A program made the translations under genes and the position numbers. A stretch of 31,259 nt of DNA from JBKPNZ01 sp046732895 (GTDB lineage Bacteria > Actinomycetota > Thermoleophilia > Solirubrobacterales > 70-9): the NCBI GenBank assembly GCA_046732895.1, contig JBKPNZ010000039.1:1-31259 (forward strand), read 5' to 3'. Below are positions 7,059 through 14,358 of this stretch, in pieces. Numbering within the stretch: the stretch's first letter is position 1; each line of letters begins with the position of its first letter. The notes beneath the pieces were generated by a model. That model was not told where the DNA came from and searched no databases. It saw nothing but the letters and a program-made list of their open reading frames with translations.

Positions 7059-8198
7059 GTGCCACGCAACTACTACGAGGTTCTCGGCCTCGACCGGAAC
7101 GCGAGCGAGGGCGAGATCAAGAAGTCCTTTCGCAAGCTCGCCCGCGAGCTCCACCCGGACGTGAATCGCCACGATCCGGCGGCCGAGGAGAAGTTCAAAG
7201 AGGCGGCCGAGGCCTACGAGGTGCTCTCCGACCCGGATCGCCGCGGCACCTACGACACGTTCGGTCACGAGGGGCTGCGCTCGGGAGGGTGGGCGCCCCG
7301 CACCGACGCATTCGGCAGCTTCGAAGACGTCCTCTCGGCCTTCTTCGGGCGGGGCGATCCGCTCTTCGGCGAGCTCTTCGGCTTCGGTCGCTCGGGCCCC
7401 GCTCCCGGGGCCGACGTCGGCGCCTCGGTCGAGATCACGCTCGCGGAGGTGCTCACCGGCGCCCAGCGCGAGGTGAGCTTTGAGGCGGTCTCGCGCTGCG
7501 AGAGGTGTCATGGCAACGGCGCCGAGCCGGGCACCCCAATCCGCGCCTGCGGGCGCTGCCAGGGAGCAGGCCAGCTTCGCCAGGTCTCGAGCACCCCGTT
7601 CGGTCAGGTGATGCGGGCCGCGCCGTGCCCGGAGTGCGGCGGCGATGGAAGGGTGGCCGAGACTCCGTGCGAGGAGTGCCGCGGCCAGGGCCGGATCGTG
7701 CGGAGCAAGACCTACGAGGTCGAGATCCCACCCGGCATCGAATCTGGCCAGCGCATCCGTATCGCCGGCGCCGGCCACGCCGGCGAGGCGGGGGGCAGCG
7801 TGGGCGACCTCTATGTCGAGGTGCTCGTTGAGAGCGATTCGCGCTTTGAGCGCCACGGACCAGATCTGGTCAGCGTGGTCAGCGTGCCGGCGACGCGGGC
7901 AATGCTCGGGGGCGCGATCGAGGTTCCCACGCTGGACGGCGAGGAGGAGGTCGAGGTGCCGGCCGGGACACAGCCCGGAGAGCGGGTGGTCCTGGACGGC
8001 CTCGGCCTGCCCAGCCTGCGGGGAAGCGGCCGCGGCGACCAGCACGTCGTCGTCGATGTGGCCGTGCCGGCCGACCTCGACGACGAGCAACGCGAGCTCG
8101 CCGAACAGCTCGATCGCTCCCTCTCCGACCAGAACTTCCGCGCCCGTGAAGACGGCGCGGCGGGCAGGCGCCGTCGCCGGCGGCGGGCGCGGCGCTGA
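7059..8198 (+). CDS. dnaJ: Chaperone DnaJ
   Basis: A 379-residue type I J-protein. The J domain spans about residues 4-68 with HPD at 32-34, followed by a short Gly/Phe-containing linker (FGRGDPLFGELFGFG). All four zinc-binding CXXCXGXG repeats are present at Cys147/150, 164/167, 190/193 and 204/207, and the C-terminal substrate-binding domains include EIPPGIESGQRIRIAGAG and GGAIEVPTLDG. DnaJ stimulates the DnaK ATPase and delivers clients. The GTG at 7059 lies 10 bases after the hrcA stop and yields the canonical N-terminus. The final residues form an unusual Arg-rich tail. Its place next to hrcA suggests joint heat-shock control, but dnaK must be elsewhere. Confidence 0.97.
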   Translation: MPRNYYEVLGLDRNASEGEIKKSFRKLARELHPDVNRHDPAAEEKFKEAAEAYEVLSDPDRRGTYDTFGHEGLRSGGWAPRTDAFGSFEDVLSAFFGRGDPLFGELFGFGRSGPAPGADVGASVEITLAEVLTGAQREVSFEAVSRCERCHGNGAEPGTPIRACGRCQGAGQLRQVSSTPFGQVMRAAPCPECGGDGRVAETPCEECRGQGRIVRSKTYEVEIPPGIESGQRIRIAGAGHAGEAGGSVGDLYVEVLVESDSRFERHGPDLVSVVSVPATRAMLGGAIEVPTLDGEEEVEVPAGTQPGERVVLDGLGLPSLRGSGRGDQHVVVDVAVPADLDDEQRELAEQLDRSLSDQNFRAREDGAAGRRRRRRRARR

Positions 8199-8208
8199 GC
8201 TGCCCAGC

Positions 8209-9132
8209 GTGATCCGGCTCGCCGTTCGCTGCCGCGCCGACCAGGCCGAGACGGTTCTTGCGGACCTCCTCGAGCTGGCTCCGGGCGGCGTCGAAGAGGA
8301 ACGCGAGGGGGAGATCGTCGAGTACGCGATCTACGGCGCCCCCGGCGAGGTCCCCGAGCTCGGCGCGCTGGAGGCGGCGGCCGGCGATGGCCTCGTCGAG
8401 GTCCGAACCGAGGAGATACCCGACGACTGGGCCGACCGCTGGCGGGACTTTCACGAGCCGACGGTCGTCGCCGACGGGCGACTCGTGGTCCGCCCGTCCT
8501 GGACCACACCAAAGCCCGCCGCCTCCTCCGCTTCGCGTCCGGGGGCGGCGGGGTTGCCGCCCTCCGCCAAGCCCGGCGCCTCCTCCGCTTCGCGTCCGGG
8601 GGCGGCGGGGTTGCCGCCCTCCGTCGATGTCTTGATCGATCCCGGGCAGGCCTTCGGCACGGGCGCGCATGCGACGACGCGCACGTGCCTGGAGCTCCTG
8701 GTCGAGTCTGCCGACGCCGGCGAGGCTCGCGGCTCGCTCGCGGATCTGGGCACCGGATCCGGCGTGCTGGCGATCGCAGCTGCGAAGCTCGGCTTCGCTC
8801 CCGTTGTCGCCTGCGACCACGAGCCGGCGGCGCTTGACGCCGCGGATGCGAATGCACGGGCGAACGGCGTCGAGATCGCCTGCGTGCGCGTCAACCTGCG
8901 CGAGCAGGCGCCGCCCACCGCCGAGACGATCGTCGCCAACCTCACAGCCCCGCTCCTCCTGGGCGTTGCGGAGCGCCTGGACCCCGCGAGCCGACCGCGT
9001 GCGCTGATCTGCTCGGGCCTTCTCGAGCGCGAGGCGGACGACGTCGCCGCCGCCTTCGGGAAGACTGGGCTCGTCGAATCGCAGCGGCGGGTCGCGGGCG
9101 AGTGGGCGGCGCTAGCGTTGGGCGCGGGATGA
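8209..9132 (+). CDS. prmA: Ribosomal protein L11 methyltransferase with a repeat insertion
   Basis: A 307-residue PrmA that trimethylates ribosomal protein L11 using S-adenosylmethionine. The N-terminal recognition domain (1-100) ends in EEIPDDWADRWRDFHEP and VVRPSW. The catalytic domain begins with VLIDPGQAFGTGAHATTR, then the SAM-binding ADLGTGSGVLAIAAAKLG and the IVANLTAPLLL motif. Between PSW and the IDPG motif, residues 102-139 are two tandem 19-residue repeats rich in Ala, Ser, Pro and Gly, absent from the usual short linker. The reading frame is preserved and all catalytic motifs remain, so the enzyme is probably active. The GTG at 8209 lies 10 bases after dnaJ; its end overlaps murI by ATGA. 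Confidence 0.94.
   Translation: MIRLAVRCRADQAETVLADLLELAPGGVEEEREGEIVEYAIYGAPGEVPELGALEAAAGDGLVEVRTEEIPDDWADRWRDFHEPTVVADGRLVVRPSWTTPKPAASSASRPGAAGLPPSAKPGASSASRPGAAGLPPSVDVLIDPGQAFGTGAHATTRTCLELLVESADAGEARGSLADLGTGSGVLAIAAAKLGFAPVVACDHEPAALDAADANARANGVEIACVRVNLREQAPPTAETIVANLTAPLLLGVAERLDPASRPRALICSGLLEREADDVAAAFGKTGLVESQRRVAGEWAALALGAG
8512..8625 (+). repeat. Tandem 57-bp repeat (two copies) inside prmA
   Basis: Units at 8512-8568 and 8569-8625 differ at only two of 57 positions. Each encodes 19 residues starting KPAASS or KPGASS, and each contains a hairpin-forming segment (GGGCGGC-GGGGTT-GCCGCCC with flanking CGG/CCG). Near-identity of the copies at the DNA level, third positions included, indicates recent duplication. 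The insertion sits exactly in the interdomain linker. Confidence 0.92.
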
Positions 9133-9947
9133 GCGACGAGCGCTCCTCGCTGCCGATCGCGGTCTTCGACTCCGGCGTCGGAGGTCTGACTGTGCTGCAC
9201 GAGCTGCTCGTCTCGCTGCCGCAGGAGGACTACATCTATCTCGGCGACAGCGCTCATTTTCCCTATGGCGACAAGCAGCCCGACGAGTTGCGCGAATGCG
9301 TCGAGCGCAACATGACCCTGCTCTTGGGCCGCGGCGCGAAGATGGTCGTGATCGCCTGCAACTCGGCTGCCGCCGCCGGCCTGGAGGCGGCCCGCGCGGT
9401 CGCCGATCGCCATCGCGTACCCGTCATCGCGGTGATCGAACCCGAGGCCGAGATCGCCGCCGCGATCACCGCGTCGGGGCGGGTCGGCGTGCTCGCCACG
9501 GCCGCGACGGTCAAGTCCGGCGCCTACGGTAAGGCCCTCGCCCGGCAGGACTCCGGCCTCGCCGTCACCGAGGTCGCGGCGCCCGACCTCGCCCCGATCA
9601 TCCAGAACGGCTTCCCCTTCGACCAGGTCGTCGTCGACACCGTGCGCTCCTACTGCCAGCCGTTGAAGGCGGCGGAGGTGGACACGGTGATCCTGGGCTG
9701 CACTCACTTCCCTCTCGTCGCGCCGATGCTCCAGCGCTTCCTCGGGCGGGATGTCCGGCTGGTCACGGCTGGACATGCCGTCGCGGCAACTGCGCAGCGG
9801 GTGCTCGAGTCGCGCGGACTGGAGCGCCAGGCGGCGGGGGAGGGGAGCTACCGGTTCATGTGCACGGCGGACGTCGGCTCGTTCCGCGAGCTGGGCACCC
9901 GCTTTCTGCAGATGCCGCTGGGTGAGGTCGAACAAGTCAATCCGTGA
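9129..9947 (+). CDS. murI: Glutamate racemase
   Basis: A 272-residue racemase making D-glutamate for peptidoglycan. The family motifs are in order: AVFDSGVGGLTVL (catalytic-site Asp14 and Ser15), IYLGDSAHFPYGDK, VVIACNSAAAAG with the first catalytic Cys77, and VILGCTHFPLV with the second catalytic Cys191. The first motif reads CNSA instead of the common CNTA, a mild variation. The ATG at 9129 overlaps the prmA stop (ATGA), typical of translational coupling. It is the last gene of the hrcA operon, and hairpins at its stop codon and at 9981-9998 separate it from the convergent oxidoreductase gene. Confidence 0.97.
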   Translation: MSDERSSLPIAVFDSGVGGLTVLHELLVSLPQEDYIYLGDSAHFPYGDKQPDELRECVERNMTLLLGRGAKMVVIACNSAAAAGLEAARAVADRHRVPVIAVIEPEAEIAAAITASGRVGVLATAATVKSGAYGKALARQDSGLAVTEVAAPDLAPIIQNGFPFDQVVVDTVRSYCQPLKAAEVDTVILGCTHFPLVAPMLQRFLGRDVRLVTAGHAVAATAQRVLESRGLERQAAGEGSYRFMCTADVGSFRELGTRFLQMPLGEVEQVNP

Positions 9948-9998
9948 CCCGCGGTCACGAGCGAGGTCACGAGCTCGTTGGCGATCTGGCGAGATCGC
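9944..9998. terminator. Paired hairpins between convergent murI and the oxidoreductase gene
   Basis: A first hairpin, GTGACC-CGC-GGTCAC (9944-9958), overlaps the murI stop. A second, GCGATCT-GGCG-AGATCGC (9981-9998), has a perfect 7-bp stem and is centred between the two stop codons. A GGTCACGAGC direct repeat (9953-9962 and 9965-9974) lies between them. No T-run follows in either direction, so bidirectional termination is inferred from position. Confidence 0.55.
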
Positions 9999-10004
9999 AA
10001 ACGC

Positions 10005-11594
10005 CTAAGCCGGAATCGCCGCCAGGTGTTCGTGGATGTGACGCACGACCGCGGCCCCTTCACCGACCGCGGTCGCGGCGCGCTTGGTCGAGCCCGCGCG
10101 GACGTCGCCGGCGGCGTAGATGCCGGGGACGCTGGTCTCGTACAGACCGGCGGCGCCCGCCTCGTCACCGGTGAGGATGAAGCCGTTTTCGTCGCGAGCC
10201 AGCGTGTCGCCGAGCCAGTCGGTGCAGGGCGCCGCTCCCAAGAAGCAGAAGAGGGAGCCGAACGCGAGACGCTCACCATCCTTCAGCGTCACCGCCTCGA
10301 GCTCGCCGTCAGCGCCGTGGACCTCGGTGACCTCGCTGCGGTCGCGAACGGCGACGCCCTCGCGGTCGAGCTCGGCGATCAGATAGTCAGACATCGTCTC
10401 GCGCAGGCTGGCGCGCCGGTGCAGGAGGGTCACGAGGGCGCCGGCGCGGGCCAGCCAGACCGCTGCCTGGCCGGCGGAGTTGCCGCCGCCGACAACTCCT
10501 ACGCGGGTGCCTGCGCACGCGCGGCCTTCGGCTGGGCCGGCGGCGTAGAAGACGGTCATCCCCTCGTAGTCCTCGAGGCCCGCGAGCGGCAGGCGCTGGT
10601 AGTCGGCGCCGGTGGCGATGACGACCGAGCGGGCAACGATCACGTGCCCGTCCTCGAGCGCGACCCGGTGCTCCGCGTCACCGGGCTCGAGCGCGAGCGC
10701 GCGATAGGGCGTCGCCGTCCGTGCGCCGAACTTACGGGCCTGGGTGATCGCGCGGCTGGTCAGCTCGGAGCCGCTGATCCCGCCGGGAAAGCCGAGGTAG
10801 TTCTCGATCCGGCGCGAGGCTCCGGCCTGGCCGCCGAGCGCGGTGCTCTCGACAACGAGCGTCTCGAGCCCCTCTGAGGCGCCGTACATGGCGGCGCCAA
10901 GGCCCGCGGGGCCGCCCCCGATCACCGCGAGATCGACCTCCTCGAGCGGCCCGAGCACGAGCCCGATCCCGAGCGCTCGCGAGAGCTGGCCGTTGCTCGG
11001 GTTGCGAAGCTCAGCGCCATCCGGCAGCCGCACGAGCGGGAGCTCGTCCTGCTCGATGTCGGCGATGATCGCCGCCGCCTCAGGATCGTCACCACGTTCC
11101 GCGTCGCGCCAGACGTGTGGGAGTCGACCGCGGCGCGCATAGTCGATCAACCGGCGTGTCGGCGCCGAGGATCGTGGCCCGATGACCTCGAACCCGACGC
11201 CCTCGCGTTGCTGGAGGATCTCGCGCCGGCGCATGAACGTGTGCAGCAGCACCTCGGCGAGCGCCCCGTCCTCGAACAACAGTGGCCGCAGCTCATCGCG
11301 GTCGACCGCGATGTAGCGCATCGGTTGCGTCACGACGCCATCGACGTAGACGGTTTGCCCCGTGAGCAGGTTCAGCTCGCCGAGGAAGCCCCCCGGACCC
11401 TGGCGCGCGATCTCGTTCCCAGCACCGTCGAGGACCGCCGCCTCGCCCTCGATGACGACGATGAGCGGATAGCTGGCGTCACCGATCCGGAACAGGAACT
11501 CGCCCTCCCCGGCCCTCCGCTCCTCGCCCCGCTCGGCAAGAACCTGAAGCTGCCCTGGGGAGAGAATGGGGCTGAGCGAGCTTGTGGCTGACAC
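10005..11594 (-). CDS. Cyclic-nucleotide-binding domain fused to thioredoxin-reductase-like FAD/NAD(P) oxidoreductase
   Basis: A 529-residue three-part protein. Residues about 10-115 are a cNMP-binding beta-roll (EFLFRIGDASYPLIVVIEGEAAVL, GGFLGELNLLTGQ). Residues about 133-210 resemble a degenerate thioredoxin/glutaredoxin-like domain (GFEVIGPRSSAPTRRLIDYARR) whose usual Cys pair is replaced. Residues 222-529 are a thioredoxin-reductase fold with FAD motif VIGGGPAGLGAA, NAD(P)H motif VGVVGGGNSAGQAAV and the FAD-binding YAAGDVRAGSTKRAATAVGEG. The redox-active CXXC of thioredoxin reductase is missing: YAAGPAEGRACAG stands in that region. It may therefore transfer electrons to another partner, with activity gated by a nucleotide. 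The GTG at 11594 lies 7 bases after a TACCCT -10. Molecular substrate is unknown. Confidence 0.88.
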   Translation of the reverse strand: MSATSSLSPILSPGQLQVLAERGEERRAGEGEFLFRIGDASYPLIVVIEGEAAVLDGAGNEIARQGPGGFLGELNLLTGQTVYVDGVVTQPMRYIAVDRDELRPLLFEDGALAEVLLHTFMRRREILQQREGVGFEVIGPRSSAPTRRLIDYARRGRLPHVWRDAERGDDPEAAAIIADIEQDELPLVRLPDGAELRNPSNGQLSRALGIGLVLGPLEEVDLAVIGGGPAGLGAAMYGASEGLETLVVESTALGGQAGASRRIENYLGFPGGISGSELTSRAITQARKFGARTATPYRALALEPGDAEHRVALEDGHVIVARSVVIATGADYQRLPLAGLEDYEGMTVFYAAGPAEGRACAGTRVGVVGGGNSAGQAAVWLARAGALVTLLHRRASLRETMSDYLIAELDREGVAVRDRSEVTEVHGADGELEAVTLKDGERLAFGSLFCFLGAAPCTDWLGDTLARDENGFILTGDEAGAAGLYETSVPGIYAAGDVRAGSTKRAATAVGEGAAVVRHIHEHLAAIPA

Positions 11595-11601
11595 GCGAGC
11601 G

Positions 11602-11607
11602 AGGGTA
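11602..11607 (-). promoter_or_regulatory. -10 element for the cNMP-oxidoreductase gene
   Basis: Minus-strand TACCCT ends 7 bases before the GTG at 11594, with no Shine-Dalgarno. The divergent yqeY promoter has the identical hexamer. Confidence 0.6.
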
Positions 11608-11658
11608 CCGGCCGCATCGCCCGTCCGGCTTTCGCGGGCCGACTGTCTGGCCCACGGC

Positions 11659-11664
11659 TACCCT
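11659..11664 (+). promoter_or_regulatory. -10 element for the yqeY-phoH-ybeY-era unit
   Basis: TACCCT ends 6 bases before the GTG at 11671, predicting a leaderless transcript. Confidence 0.6.
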
Positions 11665-11670
11665 TGTGGC

Positions 11671-12099
11671 GTGACCATTCTCGAGCAGGTCCAGGCAGAC
11701 ACACGCGAGGCGATGAAGGCCGGCGAACGCGACCGGGTCAGCGCGCTGCGCCTGGTCGCCGATGCGCTGCAGAAGGACCTCAAGGACGGCGGTGGCGACG
11801 AGGTCGCGGTCCTCCGCCGTGAGCGCAAGCGCCGGCTCGAGGCCGCGGACGCCTATCGCGACGGTGGCAATCAGGAGCGGGCCAACGCCGAGTCAGCGGA
11901 GGCGACGCTGATCGAGGCCTACCTGCCCGCGGAGATGAGTGACGACGATCTGGCCGCGCTGGTCGACGAAGCCATCACCGAATCGGGCGCGTCCGGCCCC
12001 CAGGACATGGGGAAGGCGATGGGTGCGGTGATGGCGAAGGTCGACGGTCGCGCCGACGGCAAGCGCGTCAGCGCCATGGTGCGCGAGCGACTCGGCTGA
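11671..12099 (+). CDS. yqeY: GatB/YqeY domain protein
   Basis: A 142-residue, full-length YqeY. It carries the typical N-terminal helices (QVQADTREAMKAGERDRVSALRLV), the middle LRRERKRRLEAADAYRDGGNQERA segment and the EAYLPAEMSDDDL plus GPQDMGKAMGAVM motifs. The fold resembles the tail domain of the amidotransferase subunit GatB and is thought to interact with tRNA, but its cellular role is not settled. The GTG at 11671 follows a leaderless-type promoter. It leads a compact unit with phoH, ybeY and era, a classical ribosome-maturation neighbourhood. Confidence 0.93.
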   Translation: MTILEQVQADTREAMKAGERDRVSALRLVADALQKDLKDGGGDEVAVLRRERKRRLEAADAYRDGGNQERANAESAEATLIEAYLPAEMSDDDLAALVDEAITESGASGPQDMGKAMGAVMAKVDGRADGKRVSAMVRERLG

Positions 12100-12106
12100 G
12101 GAACCG

Positions 12107-13063
12107 TTGGCGCGTCGGCAACTCACCCTCGACAACACGATCGCGGCCGAGCTCGCCGGCTCGGACGACACCGTGCTGCGCGAGCTCGAGGAGCGCATCG
12201 GCTGCGAGATCTTCCTGCGCGGAAACATCCTCACCCTCGACGGTGACGAGGAGGACGTCCGTGACGCCGCCACCGTGGTGGACGAGCTCGTCGGCCTGGT
12301 CGAGCGCGGTCACGATCTGGCGCCGGCAACCGTCGACGCCGTGAGCGGCGCGCTTGACGCCTCGGAGCGTCCGGCGGAGATCCTCGAGGACGTCATCTGG
12401 CGCCACCGGGCGATCAAGGTGGCGCCGAAGACGGTCAACCAGAAGCGCTACGTCGACTCCATCCGTGACCACACCGTCACCTTCGGCATCGGCCCGGCGG
12501 GCACGGGCAAGACCTTCCTCGCGGTGGCCATGGCCGTCGCCGCCCTCGACGCCCGCCAGGTCAGCCGGATCATCCTCACGCGCCCCGCGGTCGAAGCCGG
12601 CGAGCGGCTCGGGTTCCTGCCGGGCGACATCCAGGCGAAGGTGGACCCCTACCTGCGCCCGCTCTTCGATGCCCTCTACGACATGTTCGATCCGGAGCGG
12701 GTGGCGACCTATTTCGACCGCGGGATCATCGAGGTGGCGCCGCTGGCTTTTATGAGGGGCCGGACCCTGAATGACTCCTTCGTGATCCTCGACGAGGCGC
12801 AGAACACGAGCCCTGAGCAGATGAAGATGTTCCTCACCCGCCTCGGCTTCGGCTCGCGCATGGTGGTCACCGGCGACATCACGCAGATCGACCTGCCGCG
12901 CGACCAGCGGTCTGGGCTCGTGGTGGTCGGGGAGATCCTCGCCCAGGTCCCCGACATCAGCTTCATCCGGTTTGGCGGCGACGACGTCGTCCGGCACCGG
13001 CTCGTCCAGCAGATCGTCGCCGCCTACGGCGAGTATTCGGATCGCGAGAAGCGGTCCGATTGA
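12107..13063 (+). CDS. PhoH-family ATPase (YbeZ/PhoL-like)
   Basis: A 318-residue cytosolic P-loop ATPase with an N-terminal KH-like segment (LTLDNTIAAELAGSDD ... IFLRGNILTLDGDEEDV). The Walker A motif GPAGTGKT is at residues 129-136, followed by ILTRPAVEAGERLGFLPGD, Walker B VILDEAQN and the MVVTGDITQIDLP motif. PhoH/YbeZ proteins are RNA-associated ATPases that act with the endoribonuclease YbeY. The TTG at 12107 follows a GAGGA 7-8 bases upstream, next to the yqeY stop. The stop overlaps the TTG of ybeY by four bases (TTGA), strongly suggesting coupled translation with its functional partner. Confidence 0.95.
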   Translation: MARRQLTLDNTIAAELAGSDDTVLRELEERIGCEIFLRGNILTLDGDEEDVRDAATVVDELVGLVERGHDLAPATVDAVSGALDASERPAEILEDVIWRHRAIKVAPKTVNQKRYVDSIRDHTVTFGIGPAGTGKTFLAVAMAVAALDARQVSRIILTRPAVEAGERLGFLPGDIQAKVDPYLRPLFDALYDMFDPERVATYFDRGIIEVAPLAFMRGRTLNDSFVILDEAQNTSPEQMKMFLTRLGFGSRMVVTGDITQIDLPRDQRSGLVVVGEILAQVPDISFIRFGGDDVVRHRLVQQIVAAYGEYSDREKRSD

Positions 13064-13428
13064 GCCCCGACCTGGCCGACGTTCCCGCCAGGCTTCGCCC
13101 CGCGGTGAGCGCTGCGCTCGCCCGAGCGGGCATCAACGAAGGTCACCTCTCGATCGAACTGGTCGAGGAGACGCGGATCCAGGAGCTGAATCGCGACCAC
13201 CGCGGGCGTGACGCTCCGACCGACGTGCTCTCCTTTCCCGTGGACGAGGCCGGGCCGGTGGCGGGCCCCCGCGAGCTGGGCGACGTCTTCATCTGCGAGG
13301 CTCAGTGCCACGATGTCGTCGAGGCGGCCGTCCACGGGGTGCTGCATCTCTGCGGCCACGACCACGAGACCGACCAGGGCGAGATGCTGGAGCTTCAGGA
13401 CGCCGTGATGGCGGAGCTGCGGGAATGA
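13060..13428 (+). CDS. ybeY: Endoribonuclease YbeY
   Basis: A 122-residue zinc-dependent endoribonuclease involved in 16S rRNA maturation and ribosome quality control. The metal-binding motif HGVLHLCGHDHE supplies His92, His96 and His102, and the upstream DVLSFP and LGDVFIC strands are family hallmarks. The protein is shorter than many homologs at the N-terminus but complete. Its TTG start overlaps the phoH stop and its own stop overlaps the era ATG (ATGA), so three consecutive genes are translationally coupled. Confidence 0.95.
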   Translation: MSPDLADVPARLRPAVSAALARAGINEGHLSIELVEETRIQELNRDHRGRDAPTDVLSFPVDEAGPVAGPRELGDVFICEAQCHDVVEAAVHGVLHLCGHDHETDQGEMLELQDAVMAELRE

Positions 13429-14330
13429 CGCGAGCCGGCTTCATCGGCCTGGCGGGGCGTCCGAACGTCGGCAAGTCAACGCTCGTGAACGCAATCGTCG
13501 GGACCAAGGTCGCGATCATCTCCGACCGCCCGCAGACCACGCGGCGGGCGGCGCGCGGGATCGCCACGGACCAGGCAGGCGACTGGCAGATGGTGCTGGT
13601 CGATCTGCCGGGCGTCCAGCGGCCTCGGGACTCCCTCACGGAACGGATGCAGCGACGGGTCGAACGCGAACTTGCCGATGCCGACGCCACTCTGGTCGTC
13701 GTGAACGGAGAGCAGGGCGTGGGACCCGGCGACCGGTTCATCGCGGGGGCGCTGCTCGGCGCCCAGCGCCAGGCCGAGGCGAAGCTCCCGGTGATCTGCG
13801 CCGTCAACAAGTGCGATCGCCTGAGCCGACCCGAGACGGCGGCCGTCTTGGCAGCCGCGGCGGAGCTCGAGCCCATCGACGAAGTGTTTCCGGTGAGCGC
13901 CCGTACCGGCATGGGCCTCGATCCACTCGTCGAACGCCTCGCGGAGCTCCTGCCCGAAGGCCCGTTCCTGTATCCGGTCGGCGAGCGCTCCGACCAGCCG
14001 AGCGACGTGCACCTCGGCGAGCTGATCCGCGAGCAGATCCTGCGCCGGACCCGCGAGGAGGTACCGCACGCCGTCGAGGTGGCGGTCGAGGACGTCCGTC
14101 GCCGCGACGACGGCCTGTTCGAGGTCCGGGCACAGGTCTGGGCCGAGTCCGAGTCCCAGAAGGGCATCCTGATCGGGCGCGGCGGCCGGATGGTCCGCGA
14201 GGTCGGCGCCGCCGCGCGCCGCGAGCTTGAGCGCGAGCTCGGCGGGCAGGTCTTCCTCGATCTCCGCGTCAGCGTCCGCGGGCACTGGCGTCGCGACGAC
14301 GCGCTCCTCGACCGCCTCGGCATCGACTAG
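13425..14330 (+). CDS. era: GTPase Era
   Basis: A 301-residue Era GTPase that binds 16S rRNA during 30S assembly. G1 is GRPNVGKS at residues 11-18, the switch region has QTTRRAARG, G3 is DLPGV, and the G4 position reads NKCD (VCAVNKCDRL-like, in ICAVNKCD), with VSARTG as G5. The C-terminal KH domain includes EQILRRTREEVPHAVEV and ILIGRGGRMVREVG. The ATG at 13425 overlaps the ybeY stop. The genes often found between ybeY and era in other bacteria (diacylglycerol kinase, cytidine deaminase, CBS-domain transporters) are absent here. Confidence 0.97.
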   Translation: MTRAGFIGLAGRPNVGKSTLVNAIVGTKVAIISDRPQTTRRAARGIATDQAGDWQMVLVDLPGVQRPRDSLTERMQRRVERELADADATLVVVNGEQGVGPGDRFIAGALLGAQRQAEAKLPVICAVNKCDRLSRPETAAVLAAAAELEPIDEVFPVSARTGMGLDPLVERLAELLPEGPFLYPVGERSDQPSDVHLGELIREQILRRTREEVPHAVEVAVEDVRRRDDGLFEVRAQVWAESESQKGILIGRGGRMVREVGAAARRELERELGGQVFLDLRVSVRGHWRRDDALLDRLGID

Positions 14331-14346
14331 CTGAGATCTGGACTCC

Positions 14347-14352
14347 TAGACT
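14347..14352 (+). promoter_or_regulatory. -10 element for the hisIE-trpEGD unit
   Basis: TAGACT ends 6 bases before the ATG at 14359. A TCGACT 18 bases upstream of it (14323-14328) is a weak -35 candidate. Because the transcript would be leaderless, there is no room for a trp leader-peptide attenuator. Confidence 0.62.
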
Positions 14353-14358
14353 GCCCGC

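Noticed and set aside
6984..8090. A 368-codon minus-strand open frame opposite dnaJ
   Set aside because: It is a shadow of dnaJ, with low-complexity Arg/Ala-rich sequence and no family motifs.
8451..9935. A 494-codon minus-strand open frame opposite prmA and murI
   Set aside because: It is explained by the codon bias of the two well-identified plus-strand genes.
14331..14358. A trp-type leader peptide and attenuator before hisIE-trpE
   Set aside because: The gap is only 28 bases and the promoter predicts a leaderless message, leaving no space for a leader peptide or terminator/antiterminator pair.
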